Positions 24,230-37,780 of a DNA stretch of 64,000 nt are shown piece by piece (the first letter of the stretch is position 1; each line of letters starts with the position of its first letter). The stretch is from positions 6,367,717-6,431,716 of the forward strand of contig NC_071330.1 of NCBI RefSeq assembly GCF_010183535.1, given 5' to 3'. A program made the position numbers and the translations under genes. The notes beneath the pieces are model-generated. The model saw only the letters and a program-made list of their open reading frames with translations, was not told the DNA's origin and searched no databases. The DNA comes from Caenorhabditis remanei (taxonomy: Eukaryota > Nematoda > Chromadorea > Rhabditida > Rhabditidae).

Positions 24230-26060
24230 TTTTCTCATACTTTTGATTGCCTGCGGATATTCTTACTGTGATCTGTTCTCGCTTTAGGTTTCAGATTGTG
24301 GTATGAATATATTCGAATGCTAGTCTCTTTTTCTTACCATATGTAATCAGATTCCCCCATCGTCTCTCCCAGTTTTTTCTTCCTTTCGCCTACATTGTCA
24401 CCATGCTATGTTTCTCTTCTCGATTAGATTAACAAAAACATTCCATTAATGTTTCGTTTACAATAATTGATTCTGTGAATATGTATTCCTTCCAAAAACT
24501 CTAATCATTCTTATGCTTCCCCTCCCGTCTAGACTCGTGATATTATATTAGTAAAGGTTTGTGTTTTAAATATTGAATAAAAGAGCACATCTTCAGTTTG
24601 AAGCGGTCTGTTGTCCCAATTTGTTCTTCTTCATCTCTTATATTCTTCTGTTACGCAGCATCCCGCAGATAATTTAATTATGTCGTTTCCCCAGCTGAAA
24701 ATGACAGAAGAACCATTTATAATTGCGTTTCCGAAAGGGGAAGAGAGCCTCTCAAAACGAGAGAAAAGTATAGAAGATACGAAATGAAAGCACTAAAATG
24801 GGGTGACGAGAGACCTATTATTTATGCGAAAAGCCCACTTTCGATGGCAATTTCTCAATTTTTTTCAACAAACTGCACACTTCAGTGTGACGTTTTGTTT
24901 CTGTTTTTCTTGAAAATATCTCTATCCCGTTCTTTTTATTTTTCATGTTGAGTGCCGAAATGCTTCATATTAGAAGATATATTCCAACTTTCGGCTGCTG
25001 AAAGTGTACTACTTTGAAACTACTTATCCTTGGATTCTTTCGTCTCTAAAAATATCTTAATATTTTTTATTTCGAATCTCCTTTCCCCAAAAACCAATTC
25101 ATATATCCCATTTCTCTTCTTTTGGAATCCATTAATCTCTCTTCAATGAAGCTCCTCCCACCTCTTCCCTCATTCTGCTCATCCTCTTTTGGCCCTGCTC
25201 AATAAACAACCGACATATCTCGTTTCGGTTTCCTTTCTCTCTTCTTTTCTCTCTTCTTCTCAAGCATTTGACTTATTCTACTTCTCTTCTCACTCTGCTT
25301 CATGCTCAATGAGCACTACGTTCCACTCACAAACGCTCACTCACACACCTTCTTCATTGAATTGATTCGGAAACTCACATGTTTCGATTCTGAATTATTT
25401 TTTCGTATAGTTTATTTTGTTTGTTGGTTACTCTTCTCTCCTTTTTTCCAAATAGAAATACCAAGGCCACGAGACGAGTAATGAGGAAAAGCATTGGGTC
25501 GGTTGAAAAAAAATAAAGAAAAGAGCACGTCTTCTTCGTTCTCGCTGCTCGCTTCGAACCGCCTCTTTCCCCCGGCAGTCAATATTTAAGTGACTTCGAA
25601 CGACGGCAGGAAATGCCTTTTGAATTCCCCCTTTTCTTTTTTGTTCAGTTTTCAAGGGTTTCGACTTTAAAAAAAAACGGAATTCAACGGACGTATCTTA
25701 TAGTCATTGAGTTTTCAAACCTAGGACAACTTCATTACTGAAATAAGATTAGTGTAGAGTTCGCTCTCCCAAACTTCTCATTTCAGATCAGACATTTTGG
25801 GGAAGGTTCTCATTTCCAAAACTATGACAGTCTGATATTCAGATGACGTTTTCGATTAAAAAGAGAACAAAACTTCAAAATTCTATACCTGTCAACAAAA
25901 AATAGATCCACATCACTGTAGACCCACAAAGATTGATTTTAGCGCAATCGTGTTCGTAGAGACGCAGAGACTATGCGCAACTATATTTCCTCCCGTTCGC
26001 TTGTTTATTTCTCTTTCGGTTCCTTCACACCGAATTTCTCAATTCATTTCTTTTCAGGAG
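24230..26060. other. Intergenic region between vha-14 and the cytochrome b561 gene
   Basis: The vha-14 3' untranslated region occupies the first few hundred bases, with AATAAA near 24577. The remainder is pyrimidine-rich with no supported gene. AGACGCAGAGA near 25960 matches a motif type common in Caenorhabditis promoters. TTTTCAG at 26051-26057 is a likely trans-splice acceptor three bases before the next ATG. Confidence 0.5.
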
Positions 26061-26961
26061 ATGTCGCTCCTCTTCGATCCGGGATTTGTGATCCTTCGGG
26101 AGGATCAGAGCGTAAAGCTCTTCAATATCATTCTCGTTATGTCACAAGTTTTCGGTTGGTTTTTGAAGCTTCTCGGTATTAATTTAACCTATTTTTCTTA
26201 TTCAGGAGGACTGGCAGTTCTTCTTGTAACCATTTGGATGAGCAAGTTCGAAAGTGGATTTGCGTGGAGTGAGGATCCAGATAAAGAGTTCAATTATCAT
26301 CCGACATTCATGGTTATGGGAATGGTTTTCCTCTTCGGAGAATCTATTCTCGTCTACCGCGTCTTCCGGAACGAACGAAAGAAATTCAGTAAAACTCTCC
26401 ACGTCATTCTCCATTCAGTTGTCCTCGTCTTCATGCTAACGGCTCTGAAGGCAGTTTTCGATTACCATAATCTTCATAAAGATGCCTCTGGAAATCCAGC
26501 GCCAATTGTCAATATGGTATCCCTTCATTCATGGATTGGTCTCTCTGTTGTCATTCTCTTCTGCACACAATATGCTATCGGATTTATCACCTATTTCTTC
26601 CCGGGAATGCCGATTCCAATTCGTCAACTTGTCATGCCATTCCATCAAATGTTCGGAGTCCTTATTTTCATTTTTGTCTCGATTACTGTCGCTATGGGAA
26701 TCTCAGAACGCGCCGCCTGGAAGCATACGTGAGTTTTTGAATCTATAAACATTTATTGGAACAAACATGTTTTCTAGTTGCTGGACAAAAGATGGTCAAA
26801 TGTGTGCTCAACAAGCAATCTCATCATTTGTTGGAGTCTTTACTTTCCTCTACACTGTCTGTGTTCTTCTTCTCGTCTTGAATCCACGTTGGAAGCGTCA
26901 ACCTCTTCCAGAGGAAGAAGGACTTCATCATTTGACATCGAGCCACTCAATGACTGATTGA
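26061..26961 (+). CDS. Cytochrome b561 transmembrane ferric/ascorbate reductase
   Basis: Exons 26061..26154, 26206..26728 and 26778..26961 give 266 residues. The family moves electrons from cytosolic ascorbate across a membrane through two b hemes. Six hydrophobic helices are evident, with the four heme-ligand histidines in FNYHPTFM, LHVILHS, SLHSWIG and PFHQMFG, in the usual order. The start is taken just after the acceptor-like TTTTCAG at 26051-26057, although the frame remains open upstream to 25950. The first intron (51 bp) is a multiple of three and stop-free. Removing it restores the family join VFGGLAVLL. The C-terminus is hydrophilic (LPEEEGLHHL). Confidence 0.92.
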
Positions 26962-27294
26962 TTTCTTCTGATTGCCCTCCAGTGAACTTCCCCATATCCA
27001 CGTATTTATTGCATCCAGATCTCCACCAGACATAATATACTATCTTACCTAACTAAAAGAGATTAGATTCTCACCAAAAATTTGAATTAATGAAACCTTG
27101 TTAAATGAAACCGAGTTGATTTTATTAATCTTTTGAAAAAAAATACGAATAAAACGGGTGACAGAGGTATGTGAATTGATACCAAAAGATAAAACAGACA
27201 ATAACCAATGAGATGATAAATTTGGAATATACATAAAAAAGATTATATGAACTTTTGGAGATCCCTGCCGAGTAGCTGATAAAATGAGTGTACT

Positions 27295-29107
27295 TTAATT
27301 GAGTGGTGTGTCTCCTTGACTGTATAGTGGACGGATTCGTTGCTGACGACGACGTGGAGAGAGAACTGAAAATGTGATGTCTGTTTCAGACATTTCAGTT
27401 TTGAAAAAGACAAGAAGGGAGTAGATTTGATTGAATCACATAATTAAAATTGAACTTGGAAAATGTTGTTTTGATGTTTTCAGACATGTGATCAGAGAGA
27501 GTATAAATTTGGAACGATAGTTCTGATTAATCAAATAACGTCTATTTATTCAAGTCAGCTATTTTGATGAAAATGAGGATTAAAGTGCGCATTTTTTGAA
27601 TTAATTTAAAAAGTTAGTATTTTTCCAGCTGATCGTGCTCCTAATTTCTCTAGTTTTGCTCTGTGGTCTTTATGCACGAAGCACTGGAACAACTTGCAAC
27701 GATTCATCAGAATGTCATTCACGTGAAGATTTCGATGCAATCTGCTACCGTAACGTCTGTCATTATTACCCGAATTAAATAAACTTTCTACTTGGTAAAA
27801 ATGATAAATGTTTCTACTCACCTGAAACTTTTTTGGGAACGGATTCGATTGAATTAACTTTCAATCTTTGCCAATTTGCTTTCATTTCGTTCTCTCCATA
27901 CTCAAACTCGACGTTTGCTCGTTTCGATTTTTCAACTAAAGCCATGCTATCGCGAGATCTTTTCAGATTATACTTTTCCCGCTTCTCATGACTTTGTAAA
28001 CTGATTCGAGCATTCATTACAATTCTTTCGAGTGCTGGAGTTAGTCCCTGTGATTTAGCTTTATTTCGATGCTCGTCAGTTCTTTCGTGCTGAAATTTCA
28101 TAATTTCGTTCTCAACTCTTCGAAGCGAGACTCACATCTCTCCGCTCTCCAACAATCTTTCTTTGGCAAAACTGGCAGTACAAATCCCGTTCGTCGAACT
28201 TGAATGACTTCTTGACCGCCTCATAACGACCTTTTTCGAACATATCGTATTCTTTTCTCTTCCTTTCTTTCAGATTGTCATCTGCCGGTTTGAATACTGA
28301 ATAACCGCCATCAGTTCCAGAATATACTTTATCAAACGAATCTTTATTGATAAATCGAATATCTGGTCTCCGTGATGGCACATCGATTCTCAGGAACGCT
28401 CGTTCTTTATTGTCGTTCAGATTCGGCTGCTCACTGGTAGCACGAGAAGTTCTCGGCGCAACATGACTATCGGTTCTTTCCGGCTTTACACTACTTTCTC
28501 GTCTGGCACTCGGATTAATACTAGGTCTTCCACGTATTGTACTGTGCGAACTGGTTGCTGACGTGGTTTTTCCTTTACGGTTGAAGAATGAAGCCATCTG
28601 TTCGAGGAAAGATTCAGGTGTTCTAACCTTAAAGAATGCGTATTTTTCATGCCGATTCAGATCATTACAAACCTTGACTTTTCTAGAAACAGCTTGACGA
28701 ATTAGAGATGGCATTAGTTTGAGCATCTATAAAACTTGTCTGATGTTTGATATTAAACTTATTGTCAGTAAATACAGAATTCCGAAGTATATACCTTTTC
28801 ACTTGTAAAAATAGTATCTCCTTCTTTTGCTTTCGATAATTTTGCAGCCATTGGATGATCCGAGATAAGACAATGCGGATTTCGCTCTTCGAAAGAGACC
28901 AGAATATTTCCCCCAGCATTCTCAATATGTTCTGCAACACTAGTTCGCATTTGGCGATTTTCAATTTCGAGCAGAAAGCGTTTTTCCTGAAAACGAAACT
29001 TTCAATTTTTCTTTCCAGTAAGAACTGACATGAAGCAATTTGGATTGTACTCCACTGGGAAGCACACTAGGCCTTCGTCTACTGTTCTGCATCATGTCAC
29101 TTGCCAT
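27295..29107 (-). CDS. DBF4-like regulatory subunit of CDC7 kinase
   Basis: Minus-strand exons 29030..29107, 28795..28986, 28136..28726, 27822..28089 and 27295..27365 give 399 residues with consistent phases. Three DBF4 signatures appear in order. Motif N is BRCT-like, about residues 30-95 (IENAGGNILVSFEERNPHCL ... LISDHPMAAKLSKA). Motif M is near residue 195 (AFLRIDVPSRRPDIRFI). Motif C is a CCHH zinc finger across the exon 3-4 junction (LYCQFCQRKIV then HERTDEHRNKAK). DBF4 binds and activates CDC7, which phosphorylates MCM to fire replication origins. The C-terminus is short and basic (SPRRRQQRIR). The protein is shorter than the human one. The assignment rests on motif order, not on an alignment search. 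Confidence 0.78.
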
Positions 29108-29914
29108 CTGAATATTCTCATATGTTGAAATGTTTCTTTAATTAAAGCCCAAAATATTTCGTAACTATCGATGAGCTTTCAGCTGCGACTTTTCATCTGA
29201 AAGTAAGATAAATTGAGGATTTTTTAGTTTTTATTAAACTTTCAAAAGAAAAAACAAAACAATAAAACTCTTATAACAGTTTTAAGAAAACGGAAGCTAA
29301 ACTATAAACTTTGCAAGTCCTAAAAAAGAAAACAGATGAGAGAAAACAAACACATCAGTTGGGTGTAACGTGATGGAGTGTATTCAGTTCTTACATATAC
29401 TTTTAATTATTAATATCGATGAACACTCGTCTCACGATGACAATCATCAAAATTGATAAGGAAAATATGGGTTATTGTGGGAGGGATGAGAACAGGAAAC
29501 ATGTGAGTTGTGCGAAGACGCCATAAATGTGACATCCTCAAGAGCTCTAGAAAATCTGAGCAAATTACAGGTAATTTGAAGTCTTGAGCAAATTTGGGAT
29601 CAAAAGAAAGAAACGGTGATCAAATCTCATTTGATTATCTTGTAAGGCAACGAAATGCGATGAATTTCAGCAAAATGATTGTTGATAAATCAGTAGCCTA
29701 TTACGACTTAATAACTACACCTAGAAAAAAAAACAAGTTACGACGCTGATAATAGCATGAATAAAAACAGCACTAAGAAAAAAAAACTATAAAAACTTGA
29801 ACTACATACTAAAACTACGAAAAAAAATTTAAAAATCTATACTAAAACATCTAAAGACAATAAAAACAACAAAATTCAACAGAAGAGAACTTATCTAATT
29901 ATCTAACTATCTAA
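29108..29914. other. Intergenic region between clu-1 3' end and the DBF4-like gene
   Basis: AT-rich with A-tracts around 29720-29830. It probably contains the clu-1 3' untranslated region (minus strand) and the DBF4-like promoter. No gene seen. Confidence 0.45.
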
Positions 29915-32900
29915 CTAATCGAGAGTTTCATTGTCAAGTTGAGCAGCTACATCAGTAGCTTTGCTCTCTTCAACGGCTCCATTTTGTAGTTTTTCCAAAG
30001 CAGCAAGATTTGCCAATCCTGGAATTCCAATTATCATAATTCCATTGATGATGTTGAGAATTTCAAAGAGAGCGCTGACTGGTGGTGGTTGAATCTGAAA
30101 ATTTCCTCATCGTTTAGCGAAGTGGAACTAATCTTGACAAACCTGGAACAACTCATTGATGTTTGTATTATTGTCCACATTGAGCATCTTCTTTTGGAAT
30201 GTTACAGCTTGTTGGGTAAGTGTACGAAGATATTCGCCAGACTCCTTAACTCTTTGATGATTCGGCCCGTATACTTCAGAATATATGTGGAATGTTTCTT
30301 TCTCAGCTACGAGAGCTGCACGGAAATCACCACGAGCGGCATGTGTGCGAGCGATCAAGTTCGAGATGAGACCAGTTTTCAGCTTTCTTGGCTCGCCAAT
30401 CGCTTTGCTGATAGAATCTGACGATTGCAAGTACTTCAAAGCGGTATCAAACTCTTGTATGGTGAATAAAATAGTTCCGATGTTTGCATCAATTTGAGCC
30501 ATCACTGGATGCTTTTCTCCAAAAACAAGATTCATCAGATATCTAGCACGATACAATGGACGAAGAGATCCAGGAATCAGAAGAGCACCGAAAGCGAAAT
30601 GAGCCAGGTTGATCTGAATTTTGAAAAAAAAACTTATGCTCTCGAAACATTTCGAACTTACATATTCGAGGATAGTGTTTCCTGTGTCCAGACCAATTAA
30701 TCTTTCACTCATCACAGTTGCCTTATGTTGATGGTTGAGCGCCTGAAGTTATTCAACTTGAATTAAGAAAAGTGCGACAATTTTTTTTATTACATCAGCG
30801 GTTTCTCCGAGGACATGAGAAAGTCTAGCGAGAGCTCTGAGACATTGTGGCATATCTGGATGCATGACACCGTACACAGCAGTCATAAGATTGATAGCTT
30901 CACCAATACACTCGTACGCTTCTCTAGAAGCCCCCACCGACATAGCATGTTGTCCGCGAATAAACATTTTCTTGGCATCGGCAGTATATGGTTGATGGTG
31001 TTTGATAATAGGGAAGAAGTTGATGATATCATCTTCAGTAAATACTGCTGATTTCTTTCCGATAGTATCGAGTTGGTAATCTCTAGCAACAAGTTGAACT
31101 CCCATGATTCTGCAGATACGACGGAATAGCGCTGTTTTCTGTATATCATGTTGCTCGGTGAACTTGTCGAGAGATTCTGCGTCAATTGGGTATCCGTAGT
31201 AGTAAGATGCTTCTTCGCAAATGCTCTTCCACAGAGATGCGGTGGTTAGAGTTGACCACACTCCTGTTGACTTCTTTTTACCATTCTTCTTGTTGCTCTT
31301 CTTTGTAGCATTCGTGGCAACTGGACTTGGATCAGTCACAACAGAGAATACACAATTGAGAATGTGTGAAGTACTCGCAGACAATTGATCAGCTGGAGTT
31401 TCAACATTGATTTTGCGGATGATATGCTTAGCAGATCGAGCAACAATGTCCGATAGAACAAGAGGACGAGCGAACAAATTACTATCTTCAATTCTTTTTC
31501 CAATTTCTCCCAAATAACGAATGTTGATTCCTTTTGAGTGCATGACATCAGCAAGATTGTCACCATCGATTGGTTGAACAATGCAATCTTTGAAGTTCTG
31601 AATGAGTTCCGGAATTTGGTTGGTCAACAAAAACTCGGCTGCATCCACAACGACTTGTCGCTGTCTCTCCAAATTCTCAAACGGTGCATGTTTAACATTC
31701 GCCGAAAAACAATCCGGATTGAACTTGATAACGAAACGATCTTCATAGATGGAGTTCACAGAAGCACAAGCGTTCCTAATTGCACCTTGAACTAGTTCAT
31801 TCTTTGTCTCGATTTCTTTCTCTTCGCTGATAGCCATGAAGACAAGGGACAGCTCACTTTCGGCTTCAGCTGAAAAATAAAGATTGAAGTAACTAAAAAT
31901 TTGCTTTGAGTTCAATTACCTGCTTTCTTGATCAATTCTTCGTCATTCTTTTCCTTGGCTTCTGCGATAACATCTCGAATCTTCTTGGCAGTCAACTGAA
32001 TGAACATGACCAACCTGGACTCACAGAAAAGATCGACCAACTCGCGGCGAAGAGCAGACAGTTTATGTGGGAACGTGCGTGGATATCCAAGTTGCTTTGC
32101 AGTCTCAGAAACCCTAGCATCATCCAAATAATGGACATCTGGTGGCATCGATCGGAGAAGATCCAAAACGTACTTTCTTCCATCATTCCCAACTATTCCC
32201 TTAGCTTCGTAACTTGTATAAAGCTTCATCTCTTGCTCGACTCCATCCTTCTCGCTAAGAACGGTATGTGGGAGCATTTTCAACTGCTGAGCAGCTTCTT
32301 CGAGCAAACCATGATATTTTTCGTCTGAAACCACAGTCTTTCCAAAATCTATCGATCCATAGACAACTGATTGCTCTTGTTCGCGTTCCAGTATTCCCGG
32401 GATGATCGATTGAGCAGTGACACGATAGCCTCTATAATCGAAAATAGCCATACCGAGAGTGTTCAATTTGGGATCTTCGAGAGTTGAAAAAGCACGAACT
32501 CCTTGGAGATCAGTGGAAGTAGCGGCAAAGGCAGCAGCGTCTCCTCCTAACTCCTTGTAGTGATCTCTTACATCAAATCCGAGACTGAAGAAGATATTGT
32601 TCCATATAAACATATGCGTTTTCTTGTCCTCTCCTGGGTTGATCGCTAATATGTTTCCATCGAGAATAGATTGAACTCCTCGAGAAGCTGCATTGACGTA
32701 ATCCGCATGAATTTTGAAGTAACTACGATCACGAATGGCTCTATCGGAAACAGACTTCCGAGGCATTTCGAAAGTTGTTTGCAACTCTTCATTCCAATCC
32801 CGAAGAAGCCCAGGCATGTGATCTTCAAACCCAACACGGAATGGCTCGGTGAGTTCGACTGCTCGAAGAGAATCACTGCTGTATCCATCAGGTCTTAACG

Positions 32901-33968
32901 GATTAGCGACCCACGTAGACACTGGATAACTTGTTGGGAGACGTTCGACCAGAGACTTATCTTGTCTTCGTTTCAGTATTTGTGGATAAACTTTTTTGAA
33001 TCCGGAACTAACGTTTTGAAGAAGCTCAATCACACTTTGATAGACGGTCCTGTTAGAATTAGAAGTTGTTGGATCGAATTTTCCGTCTTGCGAGTTGTTA
33101 ACATAGAATCCTCGAGTGCAACAGGTGACGTGATAGACACGGTTTTCAACAGTTGTCAGGTCGATATACAGGACATCTCCTCTCAATTTACGGGGTCCTG
33201 GTGGTGGATTGAATGGCGAGAGTGCGATATCCTTCAGAGCAATAAGCTCCTTTGGTTGAGGAACCACCAAATGAGCGAGTGAACGTTCTTTACATCCTGG
33301 GAGAATGTAATCTGGGGGAAGTATGTCAGATGGTTTTGGTTCTTTCTTCTCGTCTGGTTGGAGGTTGATAGTTGTCAAGTATGACTGAGCTTCATTGGAA
33401 CACGGTGGCTCATGTTGATCTTGAACGAGTCCGAATTTGAGAAGTTCTCGAACTTGGCGAAGATGGAGACGTGCATCACGGATAGTATACGGCTCATCAA
33501 CCACATTCAAAGTGCACCCATCTACAAATCCTGGAACGGCTCGTACTTCTGAGTAGTTGTCGACGGCTGTCCCATTCAGGTACAGCGAAAAACAAGTTCT
33601 GTGACAAGTGGCTTCTCGATCCAGCAACGTCTGGTAGAGTTCTTGAACTAGTTCATTGTCACTGAGCTGGAATTATCTTGTTTTGAAATTGTTTTATTCG
33701 AAAATACTTACATGAAGATCGAAAGCCTCACCGCAAGATGGCTGAATAGTCACCTTGACTAGCTTGTCCACTGGTTTATCTGAAAAAAACATTCTCGATA
33801 AGAAAATATTTAAAATGTTCATGTTGATTATGTTTTACCTTCTACTGTATCTGGGGTGTTGATTGACGAATGACCCGAATCAATGTTTTCGTCTTCGTTA
33901 ACGTCAACACCTTTACCATTGGTGACTGGCGCGTCGATCTCAGCTTTCATTTCGGAACCCGAAGCCAT
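29915..33968 (-). CDS. clu-1: Clustered mitochondria protein CLU1/CLUH homologue
   Basis: Minus-strand exons 33839..33968, 33712..33779, 31920..33666, 30794..31869, 30662..30742, 30143..30613 and 29915..30094 give 1250 residues, as expected for CLU-1. CLUH-type proteins bind mRNAs for nuclear-encoded mitochondrial proteins and keep mitochondria dispersed. Visible parts are an acidic N-terminus, a ubiquitin-like CLU-N region (LNVVDEPYTIRDARLHLRQV), the central CLU domain (FKIHADYVNAASRGVQSILD; HKLSALRRELVDLFCESR), the downstream eIF3-p135-like region and C-terminal TPR repeats (HPDMPQCLRALARLSHVLGE; HPVMAQIDANIGTILF). The tail is low-complexity and acidic. The upstream region is shared with a divergent unknown gene. 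Confidence 0.96.
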
Positions 33969-34787
33969 CTATGAGACATATGTTCAATAAATTTATACTT
34001 TACACAAGTATGATAAAGATATGTGAAAAAAGAGAGTGAGTAAGAATTTGGATAAAAACTCCATTCATTCATGACGCAATAGCACACAAGAGGAAAAAGA
34101 AGAAGCGAAAAACCAATTCTATCGACAATGACCTTAAGACTAGGAAATTAGATACCTAGGGTAGTGTGTACTCTCGAAAAGGGTAACTAATGTGAACTGC
34201 GACTACATAACTTGACAACGGAGCAAGTAAGACGAACCACTCTTATTTTGCCTACAGTATATTTCATGTTTGCACATATGACAAGCACGAGATATTTACA
34301 GTGTAACAAAAGGTCCTTCTGAATAATTTTCTCACGCCGAATCGGGAATCAAACACCTCTGATGCAATATGATAAAAATAGTTTTAACAGAGAAAAACGC
34401 GACAATAATTGTAAAAATGTAGCACCTGGGATGCGTCAATCATCTCTTGGGCGCACTCGTTGTTGGGTTGACACAATATTTGCGCAGAACAATATTCTGA
34501 CTCTATTAAAAATATTTTTAAGCAGATGAAAATGTTGATAATAGAAATTTAAGGCTTCAAAGCTTTTCAGAACTCAGGATATTCTACTCAAATCGAATAT
34601 ATTAAAGGGGGATTCAGGGTGGGACGCACAGCCAGGTCTCGCCACGAAAAAAAATTGCGTTGCATTCCAATCGCTGTAAGACCATCAGCTGTTTTTGTAC
34701 ATTGCAGAGAATCGGAAAACGTTAAATAAGAATTTATTCGCATAATCTTCTTCTGGTAAAAATCAAAGCAGTCCCCTTTTGTTCAGA
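33969..34787. promoter_or_regulatory. Divergent intergenic region, clu-1 and unknown gene
   Basis: 819 bases between two divergent start codons, with no coding frame of note. It must hold both promoters; no specific site is assigned. Confidence 0.4.
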
Positions 34788-35802
34788 ATGAACCAAAACC
34801 ATAAAATTCGACCGAACATTTTTATGAGATCAACAGGTGTCCCGTATAATAAACCTATTGTAGTTCCACGAAGTTCTTCTCCTCAAAATGGTAAGTTTAG
34901 GAAAATATATCGAAGACAAAAAAAAAACATATTTTAGGGCATGAAAGGAAAGTATTTATCTTCCGAGGAAATACGAGGATTCCTGCCATCGCAGTTCCAA
35001 CATTATCAACACTACCGAAGCTAGTTGCTGCAACTTCAGAAGGCAAAAAGGCTGTGACACCCCCGCCGAAGCTCCTTGAAAAGGAAATAAAAGAAGAACC
35101 TTTAGATGAAGAAACTAGTGGAGCAATGGCCAATATTACTACTTCCAGTAAGAATTGAATTTTTAAATTATAAAAATTTGATAGCTTTCAGAACCGTTAA
35201 ATCTTCGGGAATTACTAAATCCTTCGTTGCCTCCAGGAGTTAAATCTTACGCGTATCCTAATCTGTTGGTGAACGAAGTGAAGAAAGAATCACCCCCACC
35301 ATTGGCAATGAATCTCAAAAGCAACTCACCCAGAGTAGACGTCCCCTCTACTTCCAACCTACCTAACATCGATACTGATAGGAGCAATCTCAAGAGAAGT
35401 CATAAGCCAGTGCGACATAATGACTTTGTTTACAATCAGTCTGAGTTTCATGAAGCCGATGAAGAATGTGGACCGTCATCCAAACAAACTAAAAGTGATG
35501 GTCAATCAAATACATGCAGGTGTGAATACGTCGTACCGGAACTTGAGCAAAAGATCGATCGTATGTTGGAAAAGATGCATTTCATAGAAACTCTGGCGAG
35601 GTCCATGCTGGGAAAGGAAGAAGCAGTTGAAAAGGAGAGAAACATGGGAAATTTAGCTCTGCAAAAAGCTCAAAGTGAAATAAATCTGCTCAAAAGACAG
35701 CTTATAATACAAAGAGTAAGTGAATAATAGTACATCTGTCACATTGAGCTATTCTTACAGAACCAAAAAGCTATGATCAAGCCTGAAAATGATAATAACT
35801 AG
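34788..35802 (+). CDS. Unrecognised, probably nuclear, coiled-coil protein
   Basis: Exons 34788..34890, 34938..35147, 35192..35715 and 35761..35802 join in phase to give 292 residues. The N-terminal two thirds are low-complexity, rich in Pro, Ser and Lys, with two SUMO-type lysines (IKEEP and VKKES). A Cys cluster (CRCEY) precedes a C-terminal coiled coil of about 60 residues (LEQKIDRMLEKMHFIETLA; AQSEINLLKRQLI). There is no catalytic motif. A short gap of 174 bp to the next gene, which starts just after an acceptor (GAATTCAG), suggests an operon, so the three plus-strand genes here may share regulation. I do not recognise the family. A nuclear or chromatin role is inference from composition. 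Confidence 0.75.
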
Positions 35803-35976
35803 GGTATTGACAAATCTCAGTTGTACAGGAATTCATGTAATACATTTCCACCAATAAATCTTTTTAAATGATTTTCTTCGTGTTCTACGTGTATTTTTCT
35901 TATCTGTTTTGCTTGCAATTAATCAATGCTTGGCATGGTTTAACCCTCATTCAACTTGACTATTTTCGAATTCAGG

Positions 35977-37780
35977 ATGAACGGGGACCGGTCGAGAAGT
36001 ACAATGATTTGCCAGGTGAGTGAAAAATTCATCTGAGAATGCAAAAATAAATTTCAGAAGGAAGTCTGGAAGACATGCGTGATTTGTGGTGATCTCAATA
36101 AGCAAATTCTGATGCGTAGCATTACAGAAGCATCTCATCTCCACGTTATCGTTGCTTATCTCAAGTTTTCTGGATCAATCGACCACACCAGGAACTTCTC
36201 CACATATGATAAGTACAAAACCTATGAGTGCTATGTTTGCTTGGATCACATTGATGCACCGGTTAGATACATTTTGCGATTGTTTTAAGTTATTTTATTA
36301 ATTATTTAGGCGAAGGCTCTTCGGAAAGTCTACTCCTTCCCATTGAGCACGACACAAACGAGCGAGAAATGCAACCTTAAAGGACTGCTCGCAGTTCTCA
36401 AACAATACATGCCACCGGAGTACAATAAAATGACGGAAAAAGAGCTTGACGAAGCAATTCCAAATTTTTCGGTTCCGATAACGAAGACAGCACAAAAAGT
36501 AGATTGTTCCTGTTGTCGCATTTTGACAAAAACCCGTGATCGTCTCAAAACTGTACTTGAAAACGCCGAAGACACGCCGACCTGCATCAGATTGAACTTT
36601 GCAGTTTTCCAAGAATTGACTGAGATCGAGAATCAGCTTGACCTCGTATCTGTAAAAACCAACTCCCAAACGTTTTCAGTTAATTTTCTATTCCAGGGTC
36701 AAAACGAAGGAGTCAAAGCTGTATCAGAATCGCTCGCGGTATCTCTGAGACAAGAGGCTCATGAGAACTATTTGCTGGGATTTGAGAAACAAAGAATGAG
36801 TCAGTTGAATGCAAACTTTCTGAAACCTGTGGAACAAAATCATGTTAGTTTTTATTGTGATTCAATTAGTGATTTCGTTCTTTTTTCAGAAAAAGCCAAC
36901 GTTCGAAATCGTACCATTTGTCCCACCAAAACCACGACGTCGCATTCTAAAAATTCTTCCCACGCACCCAGGAGTACCGTATTCTCAAAACTCACATCCT
37001 CATCTACTCAGAAATCCGATATATACTGGAAAATCGAATAAGAATTCAAATATTCTAATGGAAAATTGGGAACCCCCATGCAGAAGCATTGATCGAGTGA
37101 GTTCCATTTGAATCGAACTTCTATTAACTAATTTTGTTCCCCAGAAACGCAAGAATCCGTTGTCTCCGATACTCACTCAACTATCCACTACCAACGGAAC
37201 ATACTTGAAAGAAAACCCAACTCATTTTCAATTCTTCGACTCGCCTAATATAAGACTCGAGCCTTTTGTTAATTTCGCTCAAGGACTTCACTCACCACCA
37301 CCATTCAACGATCAGAACACCTACGAGTGTGCGAAAGAAATTCTGAATTCGAAGCTTATCGTGTTCTCTTTCCGTACACTGATAGCTTGGTTCCCTGAAA
37401 AAGATGTCAACATTATTCAAGGTGCTCTGATGAATCTCGAAAAATCAGGAATCATTCATTACCTTTCACAACCGGACGATACTATTTTCATCAAAGAAAT
37501 TCGAAGAGAATATTTGAAAAATCTGTGGAACTATGGAATCATTCCGGAACACTTTCGACAGCGTTTGCTCAGTCAAAACACATCGGACATAGTCCGAATG
37601 CAGTTTGAGAAACACAAGAAATCTCTGCTTACATTGAACAGCAAGCCCAACGTATCTGAGCTTATCAGCGATATTCTCTCAGCAACTGATAATTCAGAAC
37701 TGGAAATTGAGTTTGGAAAATTCAACTCTGAAGTGAATTCATCGTTTTCCAATAACACTTTGCCATCTGAAACATACTGA
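35977..37780 (+). CDS. Unrecognised protein with Cys-rich motif and winged-helix-like region
   Basis: Exons 35977..36015, 36058..36261, 36310..36645, 36697..36843, 36890..37096 and 37145..37780 give 522 residues. The N-terminus has paired cysteines typical of a metal-binding module (CVICGDL ... YECYVCLDHID), and a further CSCC follows at about residue 140. This is reminiscent of nematode zinc-finger proteins such as LIN-36, but I cannot confirm homology. A proline/arginine-rich middle (FVPPKPRRRILKILP) leads to a folded C-terminal part. There FSFRTLIAWFPEKDVNIIQG and LMNLEKSGIIHYL have the helix-helix-wing look of a winged-helix domain. Intron 3 (51 bp) is stop-free and in frame, so intron retention would add 17 residues. 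Confidence 0.75.

Noticed and set aside
25545..25570. TTCGAACC string suggesting a tRNA B-box
   Set aside because: No matching A-box, acceptor stem or cloverleaf around it on either strand.
25950..26060. N-terminal extension of cytochrome b561 from an upstream ATG
   Set aside because: TTTTCAG at 26051-26057 directly before the second ATG indicates a trans-splice site, and the extension does not resemble the family.
26176..26205. 30-bp intron in the b561 gene (GTATTA...TTCAG)
   Set aside because: Too short for normal splicing; the 51-bp alternative from 26155 restores the conserved protein join.
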